Positions 35,690-47,207 of a stretch of 64,000 nt of DNA are shown in pieces. The stretch's first letter is position 1, and each line of letters starts with the position of its first letter. The notes below the pieces were generated by a model, which saw only the letters and a list, made by a program, of their open reading frames with translations, was not told the origin of the DNA and made no database searches. A program made the position numbers and the translations under genes. Origin of the DNA: Clostridium cibarium (GTDB lineage Bacteria; Bacillota; Clostridia; Clostridiales; Clostridiaceae); contig NZ_JACSRA010000008.1 of assembly GCF_014836335.1 (NCBI RefSeq), forward strand, positions 102,178-166,177, read 5' to 3'.

Positions 35690-36127
35690 CTATAGTACTT
35701 TAAAACTAGTTGATCCTATTTTTATCTCATCTTTACCAAAAAGTTTTGCTTTCCCAGCCACTTTTCTTCCGTTCACAAAAGTTCCATTTGTACTATTTAA
35801 ATCTTCAATAAATAAAATATTATTTTTTATAACAAATCTAGCATGATTTCCTGATACATGTTGATCTGATAGAATAACAGAATTATCATCTTTTCTTCCT
35901 AAAGTAACTACACCTCTAACAGGTATTACAGTTCCCTTTTTTAAGTTCTCATTTCCGTCTACTTCCAAAACTTCAATTCCGTAACTCTTCTTTCCTTGTG
36001 GTCGTTTTCTACGCCCTCCGCCTTTTACATCCTTGTACATTATTTTAAGTGCAAAATATATTATTACATACAAGATTATTATAAACGCTATACCAAATAC
36101 TATAGCTGAAAATTTCGAAAAATCCAT
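35690..36127 (-). CDS. Membrane-anchored FHA domain protein
   Basis: A 145-residue protein with one N-terminal membrane helix (about 8-28), a short basic linker (KGGGRRKRPQGKK), and a C-terminal FHA domain (60-145) with the conserved VTLGRKDDNSVILSDQHVSGNHARF and LNSTNGTFVNG. FHA domains bind phosphothreonine. Next to a RodA-PBP pair, it resembles the FhaB-type proteins that link Ser/Thr kinase signalling to wall synthesis in Gram-positives. No kinase is in the window. Confidence 0.9.
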   Translation of the reverse strand: MDFSKFSAIVFGIAFIIILYVIIYFALKIMYKDVKGGGRRKRPQGKKSYGIEVLEVDGNENLKKGTVIPVRGVVTLGRKDDNSVILSDQHVSGNHARFVIKNNILFIEDLNSTNGTFVNGRKVAGKAKLFGKDEIKIGSTSFKVL

Positions 36128-36217
36128 ATCTCCACCTCAAATCTATTTTTTTGCCTAAATAGATTATACAACAAAACTAAGTAAAACCCTAATCCTTATG
36201 TTACAAATTATCTCCTA

Positions 36218-39046
36218 TTAATCAACTAAAATCCTTTTTAGATACTTTCCAGTATAAGATTTTTCGTTTTCTGCAACTTTTTCTGGTGTTCCTTGACACA
36301 CTAATGTACCACCTTTATCTCCACCTTCTGGTCCAAGATCTATAATATAATCTGCGCACTTTATCATATCTAAATTATGCTCAATTACTACAACAGTATT
36401 TCCTACATCAACTAATCTTTGAAGTATTTCTATTAATCTCTTAACATCATCAATATGAAGACCTGTTGTTGGTTCATCTAAAATGTATAGAGTTTTTCCT
36501 GTACTTCTTTTAGATAATTCATAAGCTAATTTTATTCTTTGGGCTTCTCCTCCAGATAATTGTGTTGAAGGTTGACCTAATCTAACATACCCAAGTCCAA
36601 CATCAAATAATGTTTGTAATTTATTTTTTATTCTTGGTAAGTTTTCAAAGAAAGTTAATCCTTCTTCAACTGTCATATTTAATATATCATCAATATTTTT
36701 TCCTTTATACTTTACTTCTAAAGTTTCTCTATTATAACGCTTACCTTTACAAACTTCACATGGAACATATACATCAGATAAAAACTGCATCTCAATTTTA
36801 ATTATGCCATCACCTGAACAAGCTTCACATCTTCCACCTTTCACATTGAATGAAAATCTTCCTGGTTTATATCCTCTCATTTTTCCTTCTGGTGTCTGCG
36901 CAAACAATTCTCTTATTATGTCAAATGTTCCAGTATAAGTAGCTGGATTAGAACGTGGAGTTCTTCCTATTGGACTTTGATCTATATCTATAATTTTATC
37001 GATATTTTCATAACCCAAAATCTCCTTATGATTTCCAACAGGGTTCTTGCTCCTATTTACTAATTTATTTAATCCTTTATATAATATTTCATTAATTAGA
37101 GTACTCTTACCTGATCCTGATACCCCTGTTACCATAGTTAGTGTTCCAAGTGGCACAGATACATTAATATTCTTTAAATTGTTTTCCTTCGCCCCCTTTA
37201 TTGTTATTTTCTCTCCATTCCCCTTACGTCTAGCATTAGGCAGCTCAATTTTTTTCTTTCCAGTTAAATACTGCCCTGTAATAGAATTTTCGTTATCCAT
37301 AATTTCTTGAAGCGTTCCAGTTGCCACTATCTTTCCACCATGCTCTCCTGCTCCCGGACCTATATCTACAATATAATCTGATTCTCTCATTGTATCTTCA
37401 TCATGCTCAACTACTACAACAGTATTTCCTACATCTCTTAAGTTTTTAAGAGTTTTAATTAGCTTATCATTATCTCTTTGATGAAGGCCTATACTTGGTT
37501 CATCTAGTATATATAACACTCCCATTAAGGATGATCCAATTTGAGTTGCTAACCTAATTCTTTGAGCTTCTCCACCAGACAATGTTCCTGAACTTCTCGC
37601 TAAAGTTAAGTAATCTAAGCCAACATCAACCAAAAATTGCAATCTACTTTTAATTTCTTTTACAATTTGTTCACTAATAATTTTATTCTTTTCAGAAAAT
37701 TCTATGCCATTTATAAAATCTAATTCTTCTTTTATCGGTAATTTAGTAAATTCACTTATGTTTACTCCACCAACTCTTACTGCTAATGCTTCCTTTTTAA
37801 GTCTATCCCCATGGCATTTAGGACAATAGTTATCACTCATATACTGTTCTATTTCAGTTTTAATCAAATCAGAGTTAGTCTCGTTATATCTTCTTTTTAA
37901 TGAATTAATTTCACCATCATAAGCATGATTATAAACAGATTTCACTCCTTCTTTCACATATTCAACCTTAAGCTTTTTCCCCTTAGTCCCATAAAATAAT
38001 ATATCAATTATGCTAGGTGACAAATCTTTAACCGGAGTGTGTAAAGAAAAATCATATTCTTTTGTTAATGCTTTTAAAATAGCAAAAGTCCACGACTCCT
38101 CCTTTAATCTGCCTTCTCCCCAAGTTGCTATCGCACCTTCCATTATACTTAATTCTTTATTAGGTATAACTAAATCTTCATCTATCTCATATAAAGTTCC
38201 GAGCCCATCACAACAATCACATTTACCAAATGGTGAATTAAAAGAAAATAATCTTGGTGCAAGCTCATCTATACTTATTCCACAATCAGGACAAGCAAAC
38301 TTTTCACTAAACATGATATCTTCGCCGCCTACTATATTTATTAAAACTAATCCTTCCCCCTGTTTTAACGCAGTTTCTAACGAGTCACTTAATCTTCCCT
38401 CGATCCCTTCTTTGACAACTATTCTATCAACTACAGCTTCAATATTATGCTTATTATTTTTTTCTAACTTTATTTCTTCTTCAGTAAGGTCATATATTTT
38501 CCCATCCACTCTTGCTCTTATAAATCCATTTTTCTTTATATTATCAAGAACCTTTTCATGCATACCCTTTCTTCCCCTAATTATCGGAGCTAAAATTTGA
38601 ATTTTTGTTTTATCCCCAAGAGCAATAACTTTATCAACAATTTGGTCAACAGATTGTTGACTTATTTCTTTCCCGCACTTTGGACAATAAGGAGTTCCTA
38701 CTCTTGCATATAGTAATCTCAAATAATCATATATTTCAGTTATAGTTCCTACAGTAGATCTAGGGTTTTTACTTGTAGTCTTCTGATCTATAGAAATAGC
38801 TGGTGATAATCCTTCTATATATTCTACATCTGGCTTATTCATTTGCCCTAAAAATTGTCTTGCATAAGCTGATAGTGATTCAACATACCTTCTTTGTCCT
38901 TCTGCATATAATGTATCAAAAGCTAGCGATGACTTACCCGAACCCGAAAGTCCAGTAAATACCACTAGTTTATCTCTAGGAATTTCTAAATCTACGTTTT
39001 TCAAATTGTTTACTTTAGCACCTTTAATAATTATTTTATCTTTCAT
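36218..39046 (-). CDS. uvrA: Excinuclease ABC subunit A
   Basis: A 942-residue protein starting at the ATG at 39046 behind GGAAGGA; an upstream GTG lacks a ribosome site. It has two ABC ATPase modules: Walker [15 protein letters not shown] and [14 protein letters not shown], signatures [12 protein letters not shown] and [12 protein letters not shown], and zinc-binding cysteine pairs (CPKC near 122, [21 protein letters not shown] with CEVCKGKR). It finds lesions as a dimer and loads UvrB, encoded 29 bases upstream, so uvrB-uvrA form an operon. Residue count matches typical UvrA. Confidence 0.97.
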   Translation of the reverse strand: MKDKIIIKGAKVNNLKNVDLEIPRDKLVVFTGLSGSGKSSLAFDTLYAEGQRRYVESLSAYARQFLGQMNKPDVEYIEGLSPAISIDQKTTSKNPRSTVGTITEIYDYLRLLYARVGTPYCPKCGKEISQQSVDQIVDKVIALGDKTKIQILAPIIRGRKGMHEKVLDNIKKNGFIRARVDGKIYDLTEEEIKLEKNNKHNIEAVVDRIVVKEGIEGRLSDSLETALKQGEGLVLINIVGGEDIMFSEKFACPDCGISIDELAPRLFSFNSPFGKCDCCDGLGTLYEIDEDLVIPNKELSIMEGAIATWGEGRLKEESWTFAILKALTKEYDFSLHTPVKDLSPSIIDILFYGTKGKKLKVEYVKEGVKSVYNHAYDGEINSLKRRYNETNSDLIKTEIEQYMSDNYCPKCHGDRLKKEALAVRVGGVNISEFTKLPIKEELDFINGIEFSEKNKIISEQIVKEIKSRLQFLVDVGLDYLTLARSSGTLSGGEAQRIRLATQIGSSLMGVLYILDEPSIGLHQRDNDKLIKTLKNLRDVGNTVVVVEHDEDTMRESDYIVDIGPGAGEHGGKIVATGTLQEIMDNENSITGQYLTGKKKIELPNARRKGNGEKITIKGAKENNLKNINVSVPLGTLTMVTGVSGSGKSTLINEILYKGLNKLVNRSKNPVGNHKEILGYENIDKIIDIDQSPIGRTPRSNPATYTGTFDIIRELFAQTPEGKMRGYKPGRFSFNVKGGRCEACSGDGIIKIEMQFLSDVYVPCEVCKGKRYNRETLEVKYKGKNIDDILNMTVEEGLTFFENLPRIKNKLQTLFDVGLGYVRLGQPSTQLSGGEAQRIKLAYELSKRSTGKTLYILDEPTTGLHIDDVKRLIEILQRLVDVGNTVVVIEHNLDMIKCADYIIDLGPEGGDKGGTLVCQGTPEKVAENEKSYTGKYLKRILVD

Positions 39047-39075
39047 ATTTATGTTTCCTTCCACATTTCTATATT

Positions 39076-41043
39076 TTATTTATACTTTTCAATTAAATCT
39101 CTAAGTTCTGCTGCTCTTTCAAATTGCAGATTCTTGGCTGCGTCCATCATCTCTTCTGTATATTTTTTAACTAAAGCTTTCTTTTCTTTTGCAGTTAACT
39201 TCTTTGTTTCCTCTTCAGCCACATAATTTTCTTCTGATTCTGATACTTTTGTAGCTTCTATTACATCTCTAACATCCTTAATTATCGTAGTTGGTACGAT
39301 TCCATGTTCATTATTATATTCTTCTTGAATCTTTCTTCTTCTATTAGTTTCCTTAATAGCTCTATCCATAGATCCTGTAATATTATCTGCATACATTATT
39401 ACCTTACTTTCTGCATTTCTTGCTGCTCTTCCTATTGTTTGAATAAGAGAAGTTTCTGACCTTAAAAATCCTTCCTTATCTGCATCTAATATTGCTACAA
39501 GTGCTACCTCTGGAATATCTAGTCCCTCTCTTAAAAGATTAATTCCAACTAAAACATCTTGTTCTCCTAGCCTTAATTCTCTTATTATTTTCATTCTCTC
39601 TATAGTTTCAATATCAGAATGCATATAAGTTGCTTTCACACCAAGTTCTGTTAGATATTTTGTTAAATCTTCTGCCATTCTCTTAGTTAAAGTTGTTATT
39701 AAAGTCCTAAATCCTCTTTCTGTTGTCTTTACTATCTCTCCATATAAATCGTCTATCTGTCCTTTTACTGGCTTAATTATAATTTCTGGATCTAATAAAC
39801 CTGTAGGTCTAATTATTTGTTCCGCTACCACTGATGAATTATCCAATTCATATTGAGCTGGAGTTGCACTTACAAACACAACTTGATTTATCTTTTTCTC
39901 AAACTCAGGAAATTTTAGAGGTCTATTATCATAGGCACAAGGTAATCTGAAACCATATTCCACTAAGGTATTTTTTCTAGACCTATCTCCTGCATACATA
40001 GCTCTTACTTGTGGTAATGTTACATGACTTTCATCAATGAACATTAAATAATCTGCTGGGAAGTAATCTAAAAGTGTTTTTGGAGGAGTTCCTGGATCTC
40101 TATTATCAAATACTCTTGAATAATTTTCTATTCCAGTGCAATATCCCATTTCTCTAATCATCTCTATATCAAAATTAGTTCTCTGTCTAAGTCTTTGAGC
40201 TTCTAATATCTTATCTTGAGCATTAAGCTCTTTTAATCTCTCTTCTAATTCATCCTCTATCTTACTAATTGATTTTTCTAAAACTTCTGAAGAAGTAGCA
40301 AAGTGAGAAGCAGGAGTAATTGCCACATGATCTCTTTCTCCTAAAATAGTCCCTGTAAGCACATCAAATTCTCTTATTCTATCTATTTCATCTCCAAAAA
40401 ATTCTATTCTTATACCTTTATTCGATAATGAAACGGGAACTATATCCAAAGAATCCCCTCTCACTCTAAAAGTACCTCTAGAAAAATCAATATCATTTCT
40501 TTCATACTGAATCTCTATAAGTTTTTTAATAATTTCATCTCTTTCTTTTTCCATCCCCACTCTTAAACTAAGAGTTAACTTCTTATATTCGTCAGGATTA
40601 CCTAATCCATATATACAAGATACTGAAGCAACTATTATAACATCTCTTCGCTCAAATAATGCCGATGTTGCTGAGTGCCTTAACTTATCAATCTCATCAT
40701 TAATTGATGCATCCTTTTCTATGAAAGTATCAGTCTGAGGCACATATGCTTCAGGTTGATAGTAGTCATAATAAGATACAAAATACTCAACAATATTATC
40801 AGGAAAAAATTCTTTGAATTCTGCACATAATTGAGCTGCCAGTGTTTTGTTATGAGCTAACACTATAGTAGGTCTTTGTAATTTTTCTATTATATTTGCC
40901 ATAGTAAATGTTTTTCCAGAGCCTGTTACTCCTAGTAAAGTCTGACTCCTATTATTACCATTTATTGAATCTACTAATTCATTAATAGCTTGTGGCTGAT
41001 CTCCTGTAGGCTTATATTTTGAATGTATTCTGAATTTTCCCAT
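39076..41043 (-). CDS. uvrB: Excinuclease ABC subunit B
   Basis: A 655-residue helicase-like protein. It has Walker A GVTGSGKT, the beta-hairpin region with [12 protein letters not shown], the motif II-like FIDESH, helicase motifs VI with QTIGRAARN, and a C-terminal UVR motif ([13 protein letters not shown]) that contacts UvrC. UvrB verifies the lesion and holds DNA for dual incision. The ATG at 41043 follows AAAGGTGATAGT. It leads the uvrBA operon, and the terminator of the preceding gene lies just upstream. Confidence 0.97.
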   Translation of the reverse strand: MGKFRIHSKYKPTGDQPQAINELVDSINGNNRSQTLLGVTGSGKTFTMANIIEKLQRPTIVLAHNKTLAAQLCAEFKEFFPDNIVEYFVSYYDYYQPEAYVPQTDTFIEKDASINDEIDKLRHSATSALFERRDVIIVASVSCIYGLGNPDEYKKLTLSLRVGMEKERDEIIKKLIEIQYERNDIDFSRGTFRVRGDSLDIVPVSLSNKGIRIEFFGDEIDRIREFDVLTGTILGERDHVAITPASHFATSSEVLEKSISKIEDELEERLKELNAQDKILEAQRLRQRTNFDIEMIREMGYCTGIENYSRVFDNRDPGTPPKTLLDYFPADYLMFIDESHVTLPQVRAMYAGDRSRKNTLVEYGFRLPCAYDNRPLKFPEFEKKINQVVFVSATPAQYELDNSSVVAEQIIRPTGLLDPEIIIKPVKGQIDDLYGEIVKTTERGFRTLITTLTKRMAEDLTKYLTELGVKATYMHSDIETIERMKIIRELRLGEQDVLVGINLLREGLDIPEVALVAILDADKEGFLRSETSLIQTIGRAARNAESKVIMYADNITGSMDRAIKETNRRRKIQEEYNNEHGIVPTTIIKDVRDVIEATKVSESEENYVAEEETKKLTAKEKKALVKKYTEEMMDAAKNLQFERAAELRDLIEKYK

Positions 41044-41131
41044 ACTATCACCTTTTTCTTTTAATCGAACTTATATTCGTATTCTTATTTTACTTTTTCT
41101 CACTTTCATAGTCAAGAAAATTGAAATAACA

Positions 41132-41177
41132 AAAACTCTTTTAAAAGCAGTACTTACTGCCTCCAAAAGAGTTTTTT
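41132..41177 (-). terminator. Terminator after the PDZ membrane protein gene
   Basis: Minus-strand AAAACTCTTTT pairs with AAAAGAGTTTT, with an inner GCAGTA-AG-TACTGC stem, followed by TTTTTG. It separates the S41-PDZ operon from uvrBA. Confidence 0.85.
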
Positions 41178-41185
41178 CTAAAAAC

Positions 41186-42469
41186 TTATTTTTTATTCTT
41201 ATCTTTTATATTTTTTAACACTTCTGAAAACTTATCATTATCAAAAGAAACTATTTTTCCCACATCAACAAACTTAGGAACCAAAACAACTCCTAATCTT
41301 CTGTTATTTTCTTGCTTTAAAGAAAATTCCTTTATTTCTCCAGCTTTATCTTTAATTTTTAGGTTTAGACAATTCAAACTTTCCTTAATTATCGAATAAA
41401 TATCAGCTTCAGTATCAATTACCTTATCATTTACTGATACTATTCTATCCCCAGCTTTTAATCCTATCTCATGAGCTTTTGAAAAAGGAACAACATCTAA
41501 TATAGCTATTCCACTTTCATCACTAACAAATAAAGGTATTCTCTTTTCTTCAATTTTTCGTTGAATTACCAACATCCCTTCATGGGCTAGGGGAGCAAAT
41601 ATGATTACTGCAATCTTTCCTATCATACCTAAACTTCCAAGTTGAGCTACCAAAACTAAAATTATTCCATATGCCAATATGAATATCCCCGAAGATACAG
41701 CCTTCTCTCTTTTTCTTCTTGTAAATGTCAACGAAGAATATCCTAGCACTCCGAATAATGGAGATAAGCTCAATATTGCTGATTTAACCAAATTAACTAT
41801 ATTATCGTATCTTAGTATAGGCCACCACTCAGGAGTTCCAATACTATCCGTTCCTACCCCACCGCTACTTATTGTTCTATATGCAATAAATATAGCCACC
41901 GGTAATATCCAGTACCTACCAAATGCATATCCACCTAAAATCTTTCCTTTTTTATTAGAAAATACCGGCACTGCCCCTCTAGATCCATCAAACATAACCA
42001 ATAATGCTTCTACAATATGCATAACACCTACAAAAGTCATTAACATAACTATATCCAAATTAAATAATGCAGTTCCATCACTTGTTTTTATATTAAAATA
42101 AGAAAATATTAAACTTATTCCGCCTAATATTGCCCCTGAATATGAAAAACATACCAACCTAGGCTTTATAAACATTAGAAGTATTGAAATCATAAACAAG
42201 AATTCTATTCCTGAATTTTCATCAAATATTACCCCTAAATAACTTAAAATAATACTCGCCAATATTCCTGCAAATATACCTAAAACTATTTGAGATAATG
42301 TTAATTCAAGTGAAGAATTGACCTCTTCACCTATTACCATTCTTTGCATTGCAACTAGTTTCCTATTTTTACTATAAAAAACTATTCCTAATATAATCAA
42401 CATAATCATTAAAGAGGGCTCTACAATTACATACGCCACAGATCTTAATGTATATATAATTAAATCCAT
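41186..42469 (-). CDS. Polytopic membrane protein with C-terminal PDZ domain
   Basis: A 427-residue protein. Residues 1-300 have about eight hydrophobic membrane segments. From about 310 a PDZ domain reads VLDVVPFSKAHEIGLKAGDRIVSVNDKVI. It starts 13 bases after the S41 protease gene, so the two are co-transcribed. The pairing of a PDZ membrane protein with a CtpB-like protease recalls systems where PDZ domains present substrates for intramembrane or periplasmic proteolysis (for example SpoIVB, CtpB and SpoIVF in sporulation), but no protease motif is visible here. It may be a scaffold or sensor. Confidence 0.85.
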   Translation of the reverse strand: MDLIIYTLRSVAYVIVEPSLMIMLIILGIVFYSKNRKLVAMQRMVIGEEVNSSLELTLSQIVLGIFAGILASIILSYLGVIFDENSGIEFLFMISILLMFIKPRLVCFSYSGAILGGISLIFSYFNIKTSDGTALFNLDIVMLMTFVGVMHIVEALLVMFDGSRGAVPVFSNKKGKILGGYAFGRYWILPVAIFIAYRTISSGGVGTDSIGTPEWWPILRYDNIVNLVKSAILSLSPLFGVLGYSSLTFTRRKREKAVSSGIFILAYGIILVLVAQLGSLGMIGKIAVIIFAPLAHEGMLVIQRKIEEKRIPLFVSDESGIAILDVVPFSKAHEIGLKAGDRIVSVNDKVIDTEADIYSIIKESLNCLNLKIKDKAGEIKEFSLKQENNRRLGVVLVPKFVDVGKIVSFDNDKFSEVLKNIKDKNKK

Positions 42470-42482
42470 AAAAGTGAGCCTC

Positions 42483-43724
42483 CTATTTAATCTTTTCCCT
42501 AATTACCTCTAATCCTTTTTTAAATTGAGGATCTGTTTTTCTAGAGTATTCTTTATCAACATCTTCCTTTGATAACTTCACTTCATAATCAGGCTTTATG
42601 CCAACTTTATGAATATTTTCCCCATTAGGTGTATAAAAATTATCTATTGTTATTTTAAGGGCACCTTCAGTCGTCTTAAGGGTAAATGGTGCTTGAGCAA
42701 CACCCTTTCCATAAGTATTCATACCCACAGTTTCTGCAATTCCATAATCTCTTAACGCCCCTGTGAGAACTTCTGAAGCACTAGCTGTATTTCCATCAAT
42801 CAATAAAACAACAGGCATCTCTTGCCCTATTCCACCCTTTGATAAACTTTTCTTTTCTTTATTAAACTTATTATTTAATGTTGTAATGACTTTACCCTCT
42901 GGGATAAACTGTGAAGCGATACTCTCAGCTTCTGTAAGAAATCCACCACCGTTTCCTCTAATATCTAAAATTAAGCCAGTCATGCCAGAACTTTTCAAAT
43001 CAGACAAAGTATTAATAAATGATGTTGATGCATCTTCATTAAAATCTTTTAATCTTATATATCCAACTTTATCTTCAACCATTTCTCCAAAAACCGACTC
43101 TGTCTTAATTTCTTCTTTTGTAAGTTCAACATCAAATGTATTTTTTCCCTCCCTCAAAATAGTAAGTTTTGTACTACTTTTATTTGCATTAGAAATCAAT
43201 GATATTGCTTTACCTGAATCGCTACCAATTTCTTCTCCATCTACTTTAACAATTATATCTCCAGCTACAAGTTTAGCTTTATCTGCTGGCTTATCAGCTT
43301 CAACATCTACTATCACAACTGCATTATCTTTTGCAAGTATGCTAACACCTATTCCAACCCTCAACCCTGAATTAGACAGATTAAATTTCTTATACTCATC
43401 TTTAGTCATATATACGGTGTATGGATCTTTTAAACTAGCTGTCATCCCTTTAATTGCTCCATCTAACAAAACATCATCTTCTACATCACCATTATAATTA
43501 TCAATTAAAGTCTGTCTAGCCTCAAATAATCCAGCATATTTGCTATAATCTTGTGAATACTTTACAGCTTTTGAATACTGACTTGCATTAGGGCCTATAA
43601 ACAATCCAAATCTTGCAGCTAAATTCCCTGCAAAAAATGATATTAATATTACACCTATACTCCCTAATGCAACGTAAGATTTCCCCTTACTTTCTTTCAT
43701 TTTTTTTTCTTTAAATTGGTTCAT
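42483..43724 (-). CDS. S41 family C-terminal processing peptidase (CtpB-like)
   Basis: A 413-residue protein with one N-terminal membrane segment (about 14-36), an S41 N-terminal domain, a PDZ domain (NSGLRVGIGVSIL, then ADKAKLVAGDIIVKVDG), and the protease core ILDIRGNGGGFLTEAE followed by the catalytic Ser in GNTASASEVL and Lys in YGKGVAQ. It probably acts at the outer membrane face of the cell, where CtpB-like enzymes trim signalling proteins. It lies between the PDZ protein and ftsX; the S41 gene next to ftsEX is typical of Clostridium genomes. Confidence 0.95.
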   Translation of the reverse strand: MNQFKEKKMKESKGKSYVALGSIGVILISFFAGNLAARFGLFIGPNASQYSKAVKYSQDYSKYAGLFEARQTLIDNYNGDVEDDVLLDGAIKGMTASLKDPYTVYMTKDEYKKFNLSNSGLRVGIGVSILAKDNAVVIVDVEADKPADKAKLVAGDIIVKVDGEEIGSDSGKAISLISNANKSSTKLTILREGKNTFDVELTKEEIKTESVFGEMVEDKVGYIRLKDFNEDASTSFINTLSDLKSSGMTGLILDIRGNGGGFLTEAESIASQFIPEGKVITTLNNKFNKEKKSLSKGGIGQEMPVVLLIDGNTASASEVLTGALRDYGIAETVGMNTYGKGVAQAPFTLKTTEGALKITIDNFYTPNGENIHKVGIKPDYEVKLSKEDVDKEYSRKTDPQFKKGLEVIREKIK

Positions 43725-43792
43725 TCCAAAAGCTTCCTTTCCAACACAAGATTAGATTTGTACAGTAAATATTCTATTCTTATTTTTTATAA

Positions 43793-44683
43793 TTATACTA
43801 CTAAGAACTTTCTTAAAGCTGCATAACTTGCAGTTCCACCAACAACTATAGATCCTAAGATAAACTTCCATAATAGATTAGTGAATACATAGCTAGGAAC
43901 TACTAAGTTTACCATTAACAACTTAGATGCAATAAATGCAAATAAAGCCTTATACACTAAAAATACTGCTATTGTTGAAAAAATAGCTCCAAAAAGTGCA
44001 ATAACCATACCTTCTATTATAAATGGCCACCTTATAAACCAGTCTGTAGCACCAACAAACTTCATTATTCCAACTTCTCTTCTTCTTGAATATACTGTTA
44101 ATTTTGTAGTATTCATTATTAAGAAAATAGAAACTCCTATTAAAATTACAAATAAAACTACTCCTATTATCCTAATACCTTTAACTACATTTTGAACTGT
44201 ATTGATTATTTCTTGTTGATCATTTACACTTTCAACACCCTCTAAATCTTTTACCGCATCACTTATATCTTGTGCATAGCTTGGATCTTCAAGTTTAACT
44301 ATGTACGATTCTGGGAATGGATTATTATCAAAATTATACCCTTGTAATAAGCCCTCACTTTCACTCATACTTTCCTTGATATTATTATAAGCTTGTTCCT
44401 TAGATTCATATTCTACATCTTTTACTCCAGGTTGTTCTCTAAGCTTAACTTCAATCTCTCTTTTATCAATCAATTTTATATCATTTGTTAGAAATACCTT
44501 AAGTTCTACTTTTGATTCTACTCCTTGTATTGCCAAACTAGCATCCTTTGCTACAATTGAGAAAATTCCCAAAACCATAAAAGTAATTAATACAGTTATT
44601 GTCGATGCAATACTTATCGTCTTATTTCTCCTTAAACTCTTAAATGCGTCACCTATTAAATAGCTAATCGTATTAATCTTCAT
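43793..44683 (-). CDS. ftsX: Cell division protein FtsX
   Basis: A 296-residue membrane protein. The ATG at 44683 is chosen because it lies inside the end of ftsE with GAGGGATG upstream; the frame continues to 44707 without better sites. It has a first membrane helix near 25-45, an extracellular domain of about 120 residues, and three further helices (about 172-192, 220-245, 265-285). FtsX transmits ATP-driven changes in FtsE to extracellular peptidoglycan hydrolases. In Gram-positives it activates CwlO/PcsB-type enzymes, and a PcsB-like hydrolase occurs at 60637-61887 in this window. Confidence 0.95.
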   Translation of the reverse strand: MKINTISYLIGDAFKSLRRNKTISIASTITVLITFMVLGIFSIVAKDASLAIQGVESKVELKVFLTNDIKLIDKREIEVKLREQPGVKDVEYESKEQAYNNIKESMSESEGLLQGYNFDNNPFPESYIVKLEDPSYAQDISDAVKDLEGVESVNDQQEIINTVQNVVKGIRIIGVVLFVILIGVSIFLIMNTTKLTVYSRRREVGIMKFVGATDWFIRWPFIIEGMVIALFGAIFSTIAVFLVYKALFAFIASKLLMVNLVVPSYVFTNLLWKFILGSIVVGGTASYAALRKFLVV

Positions 44684-45359
44684 TTTGATACATCCCTCTT
44701 TTCTCATCTCTCGCTATTTCGCCAGCTTCCATTGCTATAACTCTTTTCTTCATGGTATCAACTATATCTTTTGCATGTGTCGCCATCAATACTGTAGTCC
44801 CTGATTTATTGACATCGTCTAATAATGACATTATCTCTTTTGCAGTTTCAGGATCTAAATTTCCTGTTGGTTCATCTGCTATTAAAACATTTGGATTATT
44901 TACTATAGCTCTTGCTAAAGATACCCTCTGTTGTTCTCCTCCGGATAATTCATTTGGAAACATCTTGTATTTGTGTGAAAGTCCAACTAGAGAAAGCACC
45001 ATTGGAACTCTTCTTCTTATTTCTCTTGGTGACGCTTCTACTACCTTCATAGCAAATGCAACATTTTCATACACGTTTAAATTTGGTATTAATCTAAAAT
45101 CTTGAAACACCATACCTATTTTCCTTCTAAAATAAGGTACTTCCTTTCTTGATAGGTTCCCTAATTCCGTATCATCAACCTGTATTTTCCCAGTAGTAGG
45201 TTCAACTTCTTTAAGTAACATCTTTATAAAAGTTGACTTACCTGCTCCTGATGGCCCTACAAGGAATACAAACTCTCCATTTTCTATGTCCACATTTACA
45301 TCTGACAGTGCCTTAACATTATTATCATATATTTTAGAAACATTTTTAAACCTAATCAC
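44673..45359 (-). CDS. ftsE: Cell division ATP-binding protein FtsE
   Basis: A 228-residue ABC ATPase. Walker A GPSGAGKST, signature LSGGEQQRVSLARAI, Walker B LIADEPTGNLD and the switch His in ATHAKD are all present. The GTG start at 45359 follows GGAG. It pairs with FtsX, whose gene overlaps its end by 11 bases. Confidence 0.96.
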   Translation of the reverse strand: MIRFKNVSKIYDNNVKALSDVNVDIENGEFVFLVGPSGAGKSTFIKMLLKEVEPTTGKIQVDDTELGNLSRKEVPYFRRKIGMVFQDFRLIPNLNVYENVAFAMKVVEASPREIRRRVPMVLSLVGLSHKYKMFPNELSGGEQQRVSLARAIVNNPNVLIADEPTGNLDPETAKEIMSLLDDVNKSGTTVLMATHAKDIVDTMKKRVIAMEAGEIARDEKRGMYQNED

Positions 45360-45498
45360 ATTACCACTCCTTAGTTTTTATGTAAGCATCCATTATTCAT
45401 CCTTTTCCATAGTGCCATTATAACATAACACTTCAACAAACGACCATCCCTGCCTATATTATATATTTTTTTTGCATTTTTTCAAATACTATTAATTG

Positions 45499-46344
45499 CT
45501 AATCTTCAATTATGTTCCCAAATCCTTTTCCTAAAACCTCTTGAGCTTCATTTACTGTAATGAACGCATTTGGGTCTTCTGCTTTCATAAATTGCTTCAA
45601 CTGTATAAATTGCCTTCTATTTAATACTGTAAATATAACGGAATTGCTTTCACCAGTATAACCACCCTTACCATTAAATACTGTACAACCTCTATCGACA
45701 TCTTTCATAATATAATTTACAACTAATTCCTCCTGATCTGTAAATATAATAACTTGCTTACATGAATTAAACCCATCAATAAATTTATCAATTAATGTAC
45801 TACTTAGATATACACTTAACAATCCAAACAACCCAAGCTCTATACCAAAGTTATACATGGCCAACAAAATTACTACTGAATCTGATATTAATAACCCTTT
45901 TCCTATGTCCATAGAAAAATATTTGCTAAGTAATTTTGCAGTAATACTTGTTCCTCCAGTAGATGCCCCTTGAGAAAACACAACTGCAGATCCTACTGCT
46001 GTCACTGCACTTCCAAAAAATGTAGCTAGCATTAAATTATCAGTAATTGCTGTAGCTAACCCAAACTTTTCAATAGCTGAAAGAATTATTGACACTCCAA
46101 ATCCAGCATAAATACTTTTTACACCAAAATTCCCTCCAATAAAAAAGAACGCTAAAACAAAAAGTATCCCATTACAAATAAACATGACTGGCCCAGCATC
46201 TAAATTAAATATATCTTGAAGGACTAAAGCTAACCCAGCTATCCCTCCTGATGCAATTTTATTTGGGAAAAAGAAAAATTCTAATCCAACTGCAACAATA
46301 ATAATTCCTATAGTAATTAGTAAATATTCTTTGAACTTCTTCAT
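45499..46344 (-). CDS. YitT family membrane protein, copy A
   Basis: A 281-residue protein of the YitT (DUF161 plus DUF2179) family. It has six to seven membrane segments in the first 200 residues with FFPNKIASGGIAGLALVLQ and STGGTSITAKLL, and a cytoplasmic C-terminal DUF2179 domain (QLKQFMKAEDPNAFITVNEAQEVLGKGF). The family is of unknown transport or regulatory function. It lies 14 bases from a second member, so the pair is a tandem duplication. Confidence 0.9.
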   Translation of the reverse strand: MKKFKEYLLITIGIIIVAVGLEFFFFPNKIASGGIAGLALVLQDIFNLDAGPVMFICNGILFVLAFFFIGGNFGVKSIYAGFGVSIILSAIEKFGLATAITDNLMLATFFGSAVTAVGSAVVFSQGASTGGTSITAKLLSKYFSMDIGKGLLISDSVVILLAMYNFGIELGLFGLLSVYLSSTLIDKFIDGFNSCKQVIIFTDQEELVVNYIMKDVDRGCTVFNGKGGYTGESNSVIFTVLNRRQFIQLKQFMKAEDPNAFITVNEAQEVLGKGFGNIIED

Positions 46345-46358
46345 ATGTTTTCTCCTTG

Positions 46359-47207
46359 CTATTCAATTTCCATAAAACCTTCACCTAGAACCTCATATGA
46401 CTCTCTTACAGTAATAAAGGCTCTTTTATCAATTCCTTTTATAAATTCTTTTAGTTTTATAAATTCACTTCTACCTATAACTGTATAAATTACTTTTATA
46501 TCTTTTTCACTATATACTCCTACCCCTTTTAGATATGTACATCCTCTATCTAAATCTTCTAAAATAAATTTGCTTATTTCCTCATATCTGTCACTAATTA
46601 TCACTATTTCCTTGCTTGAATTAAATCCGTCAATAAATCTATCTATAGTAATCCCTAAAATAATAACACTTAACATAGCATAAAATCCGATATCTAGCCC
46701 AAAAACCATAGCCGCTGCAAATGTTATTATAATATCTACTATCAACAATGACTTTCCAATATTAATATGAAAAAACTTGTTCAAAATTTTTGCTAAAATG
46801 TCTGTTCCTCCTGTTGATGCATTACAATTAAAAACAATAGCCATTCCAAAAGCTGATATTATTGTTCCAAATGCGGTCGCTATTACCAAATCAGTAGTAA
46901 TTGCAAACGGATTGAAAAACTTTTCTATCCCCCACATAACTACTGATAATCCTAAACTTGCGAATATAGTTTTAGCACCAAAATTTCCTCCTATTAGCAT
47001 AAAAGCTGCTGCAAATAATGCTAAATTTAAAACAAGTGTTATAACTCCTACACTTAAGTTTGGCACCAAGTTATTTAGAACTATAGCTATCCCAGTTACT
47101 CCACCTGCTGCTAACTTATTAGGTGCAAAAAAGTACTCTACTGATAATGCAACTAATATAATTCCAAAAGTAATTAGCATGTAATCCTTAATTAATTTTT
47201 TAGTCAT
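46359..47207 (-). CDS. YitT family membrane protein, copy B
   Basis: A 282-residue protein starting at the ATG at 47207 after GGAGGAATAAGT. It has the same build as copy A: FFAPNKLAAGGVTGIAIVL, STGGTDILAKIL, about six membrane helices, then a DUF2179 domain ending KRAFITVRESYEVLGEGFMEIE. Sequences of the two are clearly homologous but well diverged, so the duplication is old. Function unknown. Confidence 0.9.
   Translation of the reverse strand: MTKKLIKDYMLITFGIILVALSVEYFFAPNKLAAGGVTGIAIVLNNLVPNLSVGVITLVLNLALFAAAFMLIGGNFGAKTIFASLGLSVVMWGIEKFFNPFAITTDLVIATAFGTIISAFGMAIVFNCNASTGGTDILAKILNKFFHINIGKSLLIVDIIITFAAAMVFGLDIGFYAMLSVIILGITIDRFIDGFNSSKEIVIISDRYEEISKFILEDLDRGCTYLKGVGVYSEKDIKVIYTVIGRSEFIKLKEFIKGIDKRAFITVRESYEVLGEGFMEIE

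Noticed and set aside
42763..43497. Long plus-strand open frame (244 codons) antisense to the S41 protease
   Set aside because: The protease frame is complete with all catalytic motifs; the antisense product is Ser/Pro/Leu-rich as expected from a mirror of a Lys/Asp-rich gene.
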